This document shows, one piece after another, positions 26,160 through 34,537 of a DNA stretch of 64,000 bases. This stretch comes from Stygiobacter sp. (GTDB lineage Bacteria > Pseudomonadota > Alphaproteobacteria > Rhodospirillales > Magnetospirillaceae): contig VBWB01000004.1 in the NCBI GenBank assembly GCA_006218045.1, positions 236,534 to 300,533 on the forward strand, read 5' to 3'. The notes under the pieces are model-generated. The model saw only the letters and a program-made list of their open reading frames with translations. It was not told where the DNA came from and did no database searches. Made by a program: the position numbers and the translations under genes. Position 1 is the stretch's first letter. The number at the start of each line of letters is the position of its first letter.

Positions 26160-27008
26160 GTGCCGCGCGTCAGCTATGTGAACGGGCGCTATCTGCCCCA
26201 CCCCCAGGCCGTAATCCATGTGGATGATCGCGGCCACCACTTCGCCGATGCCGTCTATGAAGTCCTGCCGGTGGTCAAGGGGCGTCTTTGCCATCTGGAC
26301 CAGCATCTTGATCGGTTGGAGCGCTCGTTGGGGGCCCTGGCCATTTCCTGGCCGCTGCCGCGTCGGGTGTTGCCGCTGGTTCTGGATCAGGTCATCCGCC
26401 GCAACCGCCTGACCGATGGTTTGGTTTATATCCAGGCCAGCCGCGGTGCCGCCCCGCGCAATCACGCCTTTCCGTTGGATACCCCGTCCAGTCTGGTGAT
26501 CAGTGCCTGGCCCCATACCGGCCCGGCGCCGGCGCTGATCGAACAGGGGGTGCGCGTGGTCAGCCAGCCCGATCTGCGCTGGAAACGCCCGGATATCAAG
26601 GCCACCGGCCTGTTACCCAATGTGTTGGCCCGGCAATCGGCGCGCGAGGCCGGCGCCTTCGAGGCGTGGCTGGTCAGCGACCGCGGCTTCGTCACCGAGG
26701 GCAGTGCCACCAACATCTTCATCGTCGCCCATGACGGCGCGCTTTTGACTCATCCTGCCGACACGTCCATCCTGGCCGGGGTGACGCGGAGCAATGTACT
26801 GAAACTGGCCCGCACTCTGGGGCTGGAGGTGGGCGAGCGCCCCTTTACCCTGGCCGAGGCCTTGCGCGCCCGTGAAGCCTTTATCACCGGCACCACCATG
26901 ATGGTGATGCCGGTGGTTAAAGTGGATGATGGCGTTATCGGCGACGGCCATCCCGGTCCGGTCACACGCCGCCTGCGCGAGCTTTATCGGGAGCTGCGCC
27001 GTCCATGA
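26160..27008 (+). CDS. dat: D-amino acid aminotransferase-like PLP enzyme (class IV)
   Basis: 282 aa, fold type IV. GTG start one base after the trkA stop (VPRVSYVNGRYLPHPQAVIH). The Schiff-base lysine is in 'RRPDIKATGLLPNVL'-like context (WKRPDIKATGLLPNVLARQ), and the PLP-contact segment is 'VTEGSATNIFIV'. D-alanine transaminase is the closest family; branched-chain aminotransferase or aminodeoxychorismate lyase are alternatives. Overlaps the HAD gene start. Confidence 0.85.
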   Translation: MPRVSYVNGRYLPHPQAVIHVDDRGHHFADAVYEVLPVVKGRLCHLDQHLDRLERSLGALAISWPLPRRVLPLVLDQVIRRNRLTDGLVYIQASRGAAPRNHAFPLDTPSSLVISAWPHTGPAPALIEQGVRVVSQPDLRWKRPDIKATGLLPNVLARQSAREAGAFEAWLVSDRGFVTEGSATNIFIVAHDGALLTHPADTSILAGVTRSNVLKLARTLGLEVGERPFTLAEALRAREAFITGTTMMVMPVVKVDDGVIGDGHPGPVTRRLRELYRELRRP

Positions 27009-27673
27009 GCCGACCGCACGCCATTTTGTTCGACTGGGACAACACCTTGGTGGATTCGTGGGAGTGCATCCAAGCCGCCTATAATGGCACTTTCCGCCAT
27101 TTCGGCATGGGTGAATGGAGCCGCGAGGAAGTCGAGCGCAACGTCGCCAAATCGCTGAAAGATTCCTTCCCCGACATGTTCGGTGAAAACTGGATCGAGG
27201 CTCGTGAGGTGTTCACCCGGACCTTCGCCGCCATCCATCTGGACTTTCTGCGCCCGCTGCCCGGTATCGAGGACATGCTGCGGCGCCTGCACGAAGAGGG
27301 CTTCTATCTGGCGGTGGTATCCAACAAGCGCGGCACGTTCCTGCGCACCGAGGCCCGGGCCCTGGGCTGGGATATGTGGTTCGGCGCCCTTGTCGGCGCC
27401 AGCGACGCCGCCGCCGACAAGCCAGCGGTGGACCCGGTGACCATGGCCCTGGCGCCCAAGAATCTTCAACCCCAGATGCAAGTCTGGTTTGTCGGCGATT
27501 CGCCTATCGATATGCATTGCGCCATCAATTCCGGTTGTACCCCGGCATTGTTGCGGGCGGAACCCGCCCGCCCGGGTGAGTTCGATGCCCACCCCCCGGC
27601 TTATTACTTTCCCAGCCCTCAATCTCTTCTCAGCCGATTGGACGAACTATCGGTTCCCAATCCGGCGATTTGA
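27005..27673 (+). CDS. HAD-superfamily hydrolase (phosphoglycolate phosphatase-like)
   Basis: 222 aa. Motif I 'ILFDWDNTLVDSWE' (DxDxT), motif II 'LAVVSNKRGTFLRTEARALG', conserved Lys in 'DAAADKPAVDPVTMALA' and motif III 'WFVGDSPIDMHCAINSG'. The cap domain lies about residues 15-90. The substrate cannot be told. The ATG overlaps the aminotransferase stop (ATGA) and the gene precedes hfq by 80 bases. Confidence 0.9.
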   Translation: MSRPHAILFDWDNTLVDSWECIQAAYNGTFRHFGMGEWSREEVERNVAKSLKDSFPDMFGENWIEAREVFTRTFAAIHLDFLRPLPGIEDMLRRLHEEGFYLAVVSNKRGTFLRTEARALGWDMWFGALVGASDAAADKPAVDPVTMALAPKNLQPQMQVWFVGDSPIDMHCAINSGCTPALLRAEPARPGEFDAHPPAYYFPSPQSLLSRLDELSVPNPAI

Positions 27674-27753
27674 TGATAACCAAGGGAATCTAGGGAGGTC
27701 TTCTCGAAGACCTACGAAGAACAATCTCGGGCAATAAGAACGGAACATCAACC

Positions 27754-28008
27754 ATGTCCGCCGAAAAGTCGCAGAACGTGCAGGATGTGTTTCTCAATCA
27801 CATCCGTAAGCAAAAGACTCCGGTTACCATCTTTTTGGTTAACGGTGTCAAGTTACAAGGTATCGTCACCTGGTTCGATAATTTCTCGGTGCTGCTGCGT
27901 CGGGATGGGCACACCCAATTGGTGTATAAACACGCCATTTCGACGGTGATGCCGTCTGCCCCCATTCAGTTGTTCGAGCCACCCATCAAGGACGGCGGCG
28001 AAGAATAA
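27754..28008 (+). CDS. hfq: RNA chaperone Hfq
   Basis: 84 aa Sm-like protein. Sm1: '[20 protein letters not shown]', '[20 protein letters not shown]'; Sm2: '[15 protein letters not shown]'. The proximal-face 'YKHA' motif is present, and the C-terminal tail is short as in other alphaproteobacteria. It forms a hexamer that pairs small RNAs with mRNAs. hflX follows with no gap. Confidence 0.97.
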   Translation: MSAEKSQNVQDVFLNHIRKQKTPVTIFLVNGVKLQGIVTWFDNFSVLLRRDGHTQLVYKHAISTVMPSAPIQLFEPPIKDGGEE

Positions 28009-29322
28009 GTGTCTGAAAGCACGAACGAAGGCATTGCCTCTCGTCAGCGGGCCATGGTCGTCCATCCGGCCATCAAGGTGGCCATTGGCGGTTTGCGCGA
28101 CCCGCAATCCCGTTTGGATGAAGCCGTTGGCCTGACCCAGGCCATTGATCTTGACGTGGTGGCCGCCGAATTGGTTCCGGTATCCAAGCGGCGGCCCGCC
28201 ACCTTGATCGGCAAGGGGGCGGTCGAGCGTCTGGCCATCGTGGTCAAGGACCAGGATATCCAGGTGGCTATCGTCGACGGCCACCTGTCGCCGGTCCAGC
28301 AACGTAATCTGGAAAAGGAATGGGCGTGCAAGGTCATCGACCGCACCGGCCTGATCCTGGAGATTTTCGGCGCCCGCGCCCGCACCCGTGAAGGCTCGTT
28401 GCAGGTGGAACTGGCCGCCTTGTCCTATCAGCGCTCGCGGCTGGTGCGGTCATGGACCCACCTGGAACGCCAGCGCGGCGGCTTCGGCTTTTTGGGCGGT
28501 CCCGGTGAAACCCAGATCGAGGCCGACCGCCGCATGATCGGCGACCGCATCGTCAAGCTGAAGCGGGAATTGGAAGAGGTCAAGCGCACGCGCGAGTTGC
28601 ACCGCTCGGCGCGGCGCCGGGTGCCTTATCCCATCGTCGCCCTGGTCGGCTACACCAATGCCGGCAAATCGACGCTGTTTAACCGCCTGACCCGGTCCGA
28701 GGTTCTGGCCAAGGACATGCTGTTCGCCACCTTGGATCCGACCATGCGCGGTCTGAAACTGCCGTCAGGCCGGCAGATCATCCTGTCGGATACGGTGGGT
28801 TTCATTTCGGACCTGCCGCATGAACTGGTCGCCGCCTTTCGCGCCACCTTGGAAGAGGTGCTGGAAGCCGACGTGGTCGTGCATGTGCGCGACATGGCCC
28901 ATCCCGATGCCGAGGCCCAGGCCTCCGACGTGGAACTGGTGCTGAAGGAACTGGGCCTGGGCGATATGGTCGACCGCGGTCTGGTCGAGGCCTTGAACAA
29001 GATCGATCTGCTGCCGGAAGGCGCGCGGGAAGGGGTGGTCAATCAGGCGGCGCGCAAGCCGACGGCCTTGCCCATTTCCGCCCTCACCGGGGCGGGGGTG
29101 GATGCCTTTTTGGCCTGTATCGATGAAAAGCTGTCGGAAAACCGCCTGATCATCGATGTCAGCTTCGCTCTCGGCGACGGCGCCGCCATTGCCTGGATGT
29201 ACCGCAATGGCGAAGTGCTGGAACGCAGCGACGACGAGACGCAAACCCATTTGAAAGTTCGTCTCGACCCGGCCAATATCCAGAGATATCAACAGATGCT
29301 CGCCAACGGGGGAATCGAGTGA
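28009..29322 (+). CDS. hflX: GTPase HflX (ribosome-associated)
   Basis: 437 aa. N-terminal HflX domain ('AAELVPVSKRRPATLIGKGA', 'EKEWACKVIDRTGLILEIFG', 'RARTREGSLQVELAALSYQR', 'GGFGFLGGPGETQIEADRR'), then a G domain with Walker A 'GYTNAGKSTLFNRLTR', 'SDTVGFISDLPHELVAAF' (G3) and 'NKID' (G4). It starts with GTG directly after the hfq stop. Known as a ribosome-splitting/rescue factor under heat stress. Confidence 0.96.
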   Translation: MSESTNEGIASRQRAMVVHPAIKVAIGGLRDPQSRLDEAVGLTQAIDLDVVAAELVPVSKRRPATLIGKGAVERLAIVVKDQDIQVAIVDGHLSPVQQRNLEKEWACKVIDRTGLILEIFGARARTREGSLQVELAALSYQRSRLVRSWTHLERQRGGFGFLGGPGETQIEADRRMIGDRIVKLKRELEEVKRTRELHRSARRRVPYPIVALVGYTNAGKSTLFNRLTRSEVLAKDMLFATLDPTMRGLKLPSGRQIILSDTVGFISDLPHELVAAFRATLEEVLEADVVVHVRDMAHPDAEAQASDVELVLKELGLGDMVDRGLVEALNKIDLLPEGAREGVVNQAARKPTALPISALTGAGVDAFLACIDEKLSENRLIIDVSFALGDGAAIAWMYRNGEVLERSDDETQTHLKVRLDPANIQRYQQMLANGGIE

Positions 29323-30083
29323 AGGTTGATGTGGCCAAGGTTGCCGGTCTGATCCGTCAGGCGGCGGAAGCGGAGATTCTGCCGCGCTTCAAGAAGCTGA
29401 GCCGCGATCAGATTCGCGAGAAAAAGCCCAACCAACTGGTCACTGACGCCGATATCATGGCCGAGCGGCTGCTGACCCGGCTGCTGACCGACCTCATCCC
29501 CGGCGCGGTGGTGGGCGAAGAGGCGGTAGATGGCAATCCGGCCCTGCTCGACGCCCTCAATCACCCCGGCGTGGTCTGGGTCATCGACCCGGTGGACGGC
29601 ACCGGCAATTTCGCCAACAACAACCCGCGCTTCGCCGTCATCGTTGCCCTGGTGGTCGATGGGGTCACCATGGCCGGCTGGATTCACGACCCCATCCCCA
29701 ACCGTACGGTGACCGCCGAAATCGGGCAGGGGGCCTGGCGCGACGGCACCCGGCTGAAAGTGGCGGCGGAAGTGCCGCTGCCGCGGATGACCGGATCGGT
29801 GAAAAAGCGCGGCAAAGTCGCCGATTGCGTCCTGCACGTCGCCCGGCGCGGCAGTGCCGCCCATGATTATCTCGATCTGGCCACCGGACGGCAGCATTTC
29901 GCCCATTTCCGCCGCCTGATGCCGTGGGATCACGCGGCTGGAGTGCTGATCCATACCGAAGCCGGCGGCCATGCCGCCATGCTGGGCGGCGAGGCTTATA
30001 CCCCGGTGCTGCATGCCGATGGGCAATTGCTGCTGACCCCGGGTCCGGAAAGCTGGCGGCAACTGGCACCGTTGGTGGATTAA
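29319..30083 (+). CDS. Inositol monophosphatase-family phosphatase
   Basis: 254 aa with Mg-dependent Li-sensitive phosphatase motifs: 'VVGEEAVDGNPALL' (Glu ligand), 'VIDPVDGTGNFANNNPRF' (DPxDGT) and 'PWDHAAGVLIHTEAGGHAAM' (WDxAA). The GTG start overlaps the hflX stop. The motif II variant GTGNF rather than GTTNF is seen in CysQ/histidinol-phosphatase-like subgroups, so the substrate is uncertain. It converges on the SDR gene; the two stop codons overlap (TTAA at 30080-30083). Confidence 0.88.
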   Translation: MKVDVAKVAGLIRQAAEAEILPRFKKLSRDQIREKKPNQLVTDADIMAERLLTRLLTDLIPGAVVGEEAVDGNPALLDALNHPGVVWVIDPVDGTGNFANNNPRFAVIVALVVDGVTMAGWIHDPIPNRTVTAEIGQGAWRDGTRLKVAAEVPLPRMTGSVKKRGKVADCVLHVARRGSAAHDYLDLATGRQHFAHFRRLMPWDHAAGVLIHTEAGGHAAMLGGEAYTPVLHADGQLLLTPGPESWRQLAPLVD

Positions 30084-30844
30084 CCGCGAAACACCGTCAA
30101 TCCGGCGGGCGCCTGTGACACCGGCATCAACTCGATGCGGTTGATATTGACGTGATCTGGCAGGGACGTCGCCCAAATAACTGATTCTGCAATATCTTCC
30201 GATGTCAGCGGTGTGGTGCCGTCATAGACCTTGGCCGCTGCCTCGGCATCCCCCTTGAAGCGCACCAGCGAGAATTCGGACCCAGCGCACAGGCCGGGTT
30301 CGATGTTGGTCACCCGCACCTTGGTCTTGACCAGATCGACGATCAGATTGAGCGAGAACTGGCTCACCGCCGCCTTGGAAGCGCCATAGGCATTGCCGCC
30401 GGGATAGGGATAGGTGCCGGCGATGGAGGATATATTCACCACATGGCCGTGATTGCGCTCGACCATGCCGGGCAGGACCGCGCGGGTGACATACATCAGC
30501 CCTTTGACATTGGTGTCCATCATCGCCTCCCAATCGTCCAGATCGGTCCGATGCGCCGGTTCCAGCCCCAGGGCCAGTCCAGCATTGTTGACCAATACGT
30601 CGATGGCGGTGAAATCGGCGGGCAGGCCAGCGACGGCATCCGCCACCGCTTGGCGCTGGCGCACATCCAGTTCCATCAAATGGCAGGGAACCTTCAACTC
30701 TGCCTGCAATTGGCGCAGTCGGTCGGCCCGGCGCCCGCACAGGATCAGCCGTGCCCCCAAGGCCGCATAGGCGCGGGCGATGGCGGTGCCGAAACCGGCG
30801 GTGGCGCCGGTGACAAAGACGATGCGGTCGGTCCAATCGGCCAT
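30080..30844 (-). CDS. Short-chain dehydrogenase/reductase, YdfG-like
   Basis: 254 aa. NADP site 'VTGATAGFGTAIARAYAALG', 'NNAGLAL', 'SSIAGTYPYPGGNAYGASKA' with the YxxxK pair, and C-terminal 'VIWATSLPDHVNINRIELMP' as in YdfG (3-hydroxy acid / malonic semialdehyde dehydrogenase). ATG at 30844 is chosen because GAAGGA lies 7 bases upstream; a longer TTG-started frame is less likely. Confidence 0.9.
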   Translation of the reverse strand: MADWTDRIVFVTGATAGFGTAIARAYAALGARLILCGRRADRLRQLQAELKVPCHLMELDVRQRQAVADAVAGLPADFTAIDVLVNNAGLALGLEPAHRTDLDDWEAMMDTNVKGLMYVTRAVLPGMVERNHGHVVNISSIAGTYPYPGGNAYGASKAAVSQFSLNLIVDLVKTKVRVTNIEPGLCAGSEFSLVRFKGDAEAAAKVYDGTTPLTSEDIAESVIWATSLPDHVNINRIELMPVSQAPAGLTVFRG

Positions 30845-30855
30845 GGCGCAATCCT

Positions 30856-31488
30856 TCAAAGCGGGCGGTTGGGGTCGGGGTCGCGCAACATCACCAGGGT
30901 GGGAGTAGCCGACAGCGCGTTTTCGATTTTCCAGATATAGACTTTGTACTGGCCATAGGGACGCACTTCGGTGGCATTGTGCCGCAACACATTGGCGTCG
31001 GTAGTGATACGGAATTCGCCCTCCATGCCGATGCCCAACTCGGCCATACGCTGGGCGTCGCCGGTCTTGACCCCGTTGGCGTCGATGATGATGGAGCCGT
31101 CTTCATTGGATTTCATGGACAGCAAGCGGGCATCGCGGCGCAGGAACGAACTGAGCTGGACCTTACCCAGGCGGCCTTGGCGTTCATACTTGACGCGAAA
31201 ACGGCCCTTGCCGATGCGCTGAAGATCCTTGATGGCCGGGTCGCGCACCAGGTCCTTATAGATGTTTTCGTTCTTTTCCTGCTCGTTCTCGGGGGTGATA
31301 CGGCCTCCGGCATAATCGTGCATGATCGGCGCATAGATCAGGTCGCCCTGATAGGTCAGGGCGTAATCGCCATAACGCGATAACCGTAATTCACCCTTGA
31401 ACTTGTCGGGGATGTAGCAAGAGGCCAAAGGCAAAGCGAGCAATGCCATGACCACGAGCCGCAGCAGGGGCCGGATAGCGGCAATCAT
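30856..31488 (-). CDS. Predicted lipoprotein of unknown function (210 aa)
   Basis: Signal peptide with lipobox: MIAAIRPLLRLVVMALLALP then LASC, lipidated Cys at about residue 24. The mature part has 'GELRLSRYGDYALTYQGDLI', 'KGRFRVKYERQGRLGKVQLS', 'SIIIDANGVKTGDAQRMAEL' and a C-terminal 'RPYGQYKVYIWKIENALSAT' beta strand. I recognise no named family. ATG overlaps the mazG stop (ATGA), so it is likely co-transcribed with mazG and SDR (12 bases to the SDR start). Confidence 0.75.
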   Translation of the reverse strand: MIAAIRPLLRLVVMALLALPLASCYIPDKFKGELRLSRYGDYALTYQGDLIYAPIMHDYAGGRITPENEQEKNENIYKDLVRDPAIKDLQRIGKGRFRVKYERQGRLGKVQLSSFLRRDARLLSMKSNEDGSIIIDANGVKTGDAQRMAELGIGMEGEFRITTDANVLRHNATEVRPYGQYKVYIWKIENALSATPTLVMLRDPDPNRPL

Positions 31489-32282
31489 CGGCCATCTCCT
31501 TGACGTTCCAGCTTTTTGGCATCCAGCCACAAGGCCTCCATCGTCTCTAAGCCGGCTTCGCCGATGGGCTGACCGTTGCTCTCAAGGCTTTTTTCGATGT
31601 GATTGAAGCGCCGCACGAATTTCATATTGGCCCGGTTCAGCGCCCGTTCCGGGTCAACGGACAGCTTGCGGGCCAGATTGACGCAGACGAACAACAGGTC
31701 GCCGACCTCGTCCTCAAGCCGCTCGATTGGTGCCGCGCTATCGATTTCAGCTTTGATCTCAGCCACTTCCTCGGTGATCTTGGCGATGACGTCCCCCGCC
31801 TCGGCCCAATCGAAGCCGACGCGGGCGGCGCGGCCTTGCAGCTTCAAGGCGCGGGTCATGGGCGGTAACGCGCGGGCGATGCCGTCCAGCACGCTGTCAT
31901 GGCCCCTGGCGGCGCGTTCCTCGGCCTTGGTCGCCTCCCAGGCGACGGTCTGGGTTTGGGCATCGCGCTGTTCGGCATCACCAAAGATATGGGGGTGGCG
32001 GCGGATCATCTTGTCGGTGATGGCCTGGGCCACGGCATCGAAATCGAAATGCCCGGCCTCGGCGGCCATGCGGGCATGAAATACCACCTGGAACAGCAGG
32101 TCGCCCAACTCATCCTTCAGCGCCGCCATATCGCCATGGTCGATGGCGTCGGCGACCTCGTAGGCTTCCTCGATGGTGTAGGGGGCGATGGTGGCGAAGC
32201 TTTGTTCGCGGTCCCAAGCGCAGCCGCGCACGGGGTCACGCAAGGTGGCCATCAGTTCAAGCAAATGGTCGATCGGGCGCAT
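31485..32282 (-). CDS. mazG: Nucleoside triphosphate pyrophosphohydrolase MazG
   Basis: 265 aa with two MazG repeats. The first: 'CAWDREQSFATIAPYTIEEA', 'DELGDLLFQVVFHARMA'; the second: 'VIAKITEEVAEIKAEIDSAA', 'LEDEVGDLLFVCVNLARKL'. Both ExxE...D metal sites are visible. Hydrolyses NTPs to NMP and PPi, a housekeeping and stress function. Start at 32282 (MRPIDHLLELMATLRD) agrees with E. coli MazG. Confidence 0.95.
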   Translation of the reverse strand: MRPIDHLLELMATLRDPVRGCAWDREQSFATIAPYTIEEAYEVADAIDHGDMAALKDELGDLLFQVVFHARMAAEAGHFDFDAVAQAITDKMIRRHPHIFGDAEQRDAQTQTVAWEATKAEERAARGHDSVLDGIARALPPMTRALKLQGRAARVGFDWAEAGDVIAKITEEVAEIKAEIDSAAPIERLEDEVGDLLFVCVNLARKLSVDPERALNRANMKFVRRFNHIEKSLESNGQPIGEAGLETMEALWLDAKKLERQGDGR

Positions 32283-32360
32283 GGACAACTCAACAAGGAA
32301 ACCGGGCCACAGGATAAGGGCGGAAGTGTCGCGAGGCCACATGGATTTGGCGCCCGAACC

Positions 32361-33659
32361 TTATACCACCACAGCGCGGTGACCAAGACCGGCGCGTCCG
32401 AAAATGGCGCGATAGCGGGCGACTTCCTCGGTCGGGCCGGTGGGTTTGGCAAGGTTGTCCGACAGCTTGACCGCCGGTCGGCCATTGGCCTCGGTTACCT
32501 TGCACACCAGACTGATGGGAGCAAGGTCGTCGGCACCGCGCGGGTGGCAGTCGCGGAAGTCGTTGCCGAACAGCGTCCCCCAGCCGAAACCAAGCCGACA
32601 GCGCCCCCTGAAGGCCTTGTCCAAGGCCAGGATGTCGTCCACGTCGAGACCATCCGAAAACAGCACCAGCTTGCCGCGCGGATCACGGCCCCTGGCCGTC
32701 CACCAGGCGATGGCTTCCTCGCCGGCCTCGAAGGGATCCTTGGAATCCACCCGTAGGCCGGTCCAGTCGGCCACCCAGTCGGGGGCGCCGCTCAGGAACT
32801 GGGTGGTGCCGAAGGTGTCCGGCAGGAACACCTTGAGACGACCGTCATAGGTCTGTTGCCACAATTCCAGCACGCGATATTGGCTGGCGCGCAACTCCGC
32901 CTCGGTATCGGCCAGGGTGGCCAGGACCATGGGCAATTCGTGGGCGTTGGTGCCGATGGCCTCGAGTCCCAGCTTCATGGCCAAGGCGACGTTGGAGGTG
33001 CCGAGAAAGCCATTGCCCAGATTATCGGCGGCGGCCAGAAGCGCCCATTCCTGGTAGAGAAAATCAGCCCGCCGCCGGGTGGAAAAATCGGCGATGCCGG
33101 TGACACCCGCGCCCGCCAGACGGTCGAGCTTTCCCCACAGCTTGGCCTTGGCACGGGAATAAAGCACGTCCAGTTCCAATTCGCTCATGCGGGCCAGACC
33201 GGCGCGGTTGCGCAGGGTGTTGACGATGGTGACGGCATAGACTTCCCACAGCATCACCTCGGCCCACGGGCCGGAAAAGGTCAGCTCGTACTGGCCATCG
33301 ACGGCCCGGATCTCGTATTCCGGCAGCCGCAAGGCGGACAGCCAGGTCAGGAAATCAGGACTGAAAATGCCCTCGGTGCCATAGAAGGTGTTGCCGGCCA
33401 GCCAGATGCGTTCCTGCCGGCTCAGGTGCAGGGTCCGCACGTGATCGAGCTGCGCCTCCAATTCACGGCGTTCGACCATATCGGCCAGCCGCACCGTCCT
33501 GCTGCGGTTGATGAGCGAAAAAGTCACCGGCACTGCGGCGAAGTGCCGATGGATCAATTGCAGCATCAACAGCTTGTAGAAGTCGGTATCCAGCAATGAA
33601 CGCACGATCGGGTCGATGCGCCAGCGGCGGTCATAGGCGCGGGAAGCGAAGTTGATCAT
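32361..33659 (-). CDS. pncB: Nicotinate phosphoribosyltransferase
   Basis: 432 aa. 'IVRSLLDTDFYKLLMLQLIH' at the N-terminus, 'FSTRRRADFLYQEWALLAAA', 'GFLGTSNVALAMKLGLEAIG', 'NAHELPMVLATLADTEAELR' and 'FSDGLDVDDILALDKAFRGR' are characteristic NAPRTase segments. It makes nicotinate mononucleotide in the Preiss-Handler NAD salvage route. It lies 40 bases downstream of the NrtR-type regulator on the same strand, probably one operon. Confidence 0.95.
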   Translation of the reverse strand: MINFASRAYDRRWRIDPIVRSLLDTDFYKLLMLQLIHRHFAAVPVTFSLINRSRTVRLADMVERRELEAQLDHVRTLHLSRQERIWLAGNTFYGTEGIFSPDFLTWLSALRLPEYEIRAVDGQYELTFSGPWAEVMLWEVYAVTIVNTLRNRAGLARMSELELDVLYSRAKAKLWGKLDRLAGAGVTGIADFSTRRRADFLYQEWALLAAADNLGNGFLGTSNVALAMKLGLEAIGTNAHELPMVLATLADTEAELRASQYRVLELWQQTYDGRLKVFLPDTFGTTQFLSGAPDWVADWTGLRVDSKDPFEAGEEAIAWWTARGRDPRGKLVLFSDGLDVDDILALDKAFRGRCRLGFGWGTLFGNDFRDCHPRGADDLAPISLVCKVTEANGRPAVKLSDNLAKPTGPTEEVARYRAIFGRAGLGHRAVVV

Positions 33660-33699
33660 GCTGGCGACCTCGTTGGTGATGGGATTGGCCGAAACACGG

Positions 33700-34359
33700 T
33701 CAAATGACTTGATCGAACTCCATCAGCGTTCGTTCCGCCGCCCGATAAAGCTGGGCCGGGCGATGGGCGCCATAGTGCTTTTCACCCGGCACCGGAACGA
33801 CGATTCCCTGATTTTCGATCTTGCGACGAAAGCTGACCTTGTTGATCTCGACCCCCATGACCTGCTGGTAAACGGCATGCAGTTCGTCGAAGGTGAACTT
33901 TTCCGGCAGCAGGAAGGTGGGCAGGGACGAATAGGACGCCTTGCCGCGCAGCCGCCGTGACGCGGTCGCCACGATTTGATTGTGATCGAAGGGCAGGGCG
34001 GGGATTTCATCCACCGGTGCCAGCCGCAAGCCTGTGCCGACCAGATCCGTCGCCGGCATCACCGCATAATAGGCGACGCTGAGGGACCAGGCGCGCGGGT
34101 CGCGGAACTTGCCCGAGAAGGTGCAGAGTTGCTCGAGATAGGGGGCGCGCAAACCGGCCTTGTCGCGCAAAACCCGGCGGGCGCAGGCCTCGGCGTCATC
34201 GTCTTCGCTCACATGGATGTAACCGCCGGGCAGGGCGAACACGCCTGGGAAAATCTCGGAATCATCGGGCCGTTTGGCCAGCATTACGCAAAGCCGGCCC
34301 TCCGAGACGGTGAACAAGGCGACATCCACGGTCGCGATCGGCTTTTCAAACGCACCCAT
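33700..34359 (-). CDS. nrtR: NrtR-type NAD metabolism regulator (degenerate Nudix plus winged helix)
   Basis: 219 aa. The Nudix domain (about 5-145) carries a degraded box at residues 45-70: the family REUxEE section reads 'RRVLRDKAGL', so key catalytic glutamates are missing. The C-terminal winged-helix part (about 150-219: 'FTFDELHAVYQQVMGVEINK', 'VSFRRKIENQGIVV') is that of NrtR repressors, which sense ADP-ribose. Neighbours pncB (same strand) and a nicotinamidase-like gene (divergent) support control of NAD salvage. Confidence 0.85.
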   Translation of the reverse strand: MGAFEKPIATVDVALFTVSEGRLCVMLAKRPDDSEIFPGVFALPGGYIHVSEDDDAEACARRVLRDKAGLRAPYLEQLCTFSGKFRDPRAWSLSVAYYAVMPATDLVGTGLRLAPVDEIPALPFDHNQIVATASRRLRGKASYSSLPTFLLPEKFTFDELHAVYQQVMGVEINKVSFRRKIENQGIVVPVPGEKHYGAHRPAQLYRAAERTLMEFDQVI

Positions 34360-34439
34360 AGTTATTCCATGAATGGTGTAATGGGGAGATGCTAGGGCGA
34401 AGAGAGCGTAACCGCAAGTGCAACCTTAGGCATTGACAG

Positions 34440-34456
34440 GAATTAAAACTTAATTC
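34440..34456. promoter_or_regulatory. Candidate NrtR operator between nrtR and the nicotinamidase-like gene
   Basis: A perfect inverted repeat GAATTAA-AAC-TTAATTC stands in the 178-base divergent gap, inside an AT-rich stretch. Its place, about 80 bases from each start, suits control of both directions. Assignment to NrtR is inference from context. Confidence 0.45.
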
Positions 34457-34537
34457 AATTTTGGACTATATGTTATTCTGGTTCCGGTTTAACCGTCCAT
34501 CCCCCATCATGGCCGGGTAATCCGGAAGGAGGTCAGC

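Noticed and set aside
34430..34480. Defined sigma-70 promoter for the nicotinamidase-like gene (TTGACA at 34433)
   Set aside because: No -10 hexamer at 15-19 bases from this TTGACA; only the palindrome is reported.
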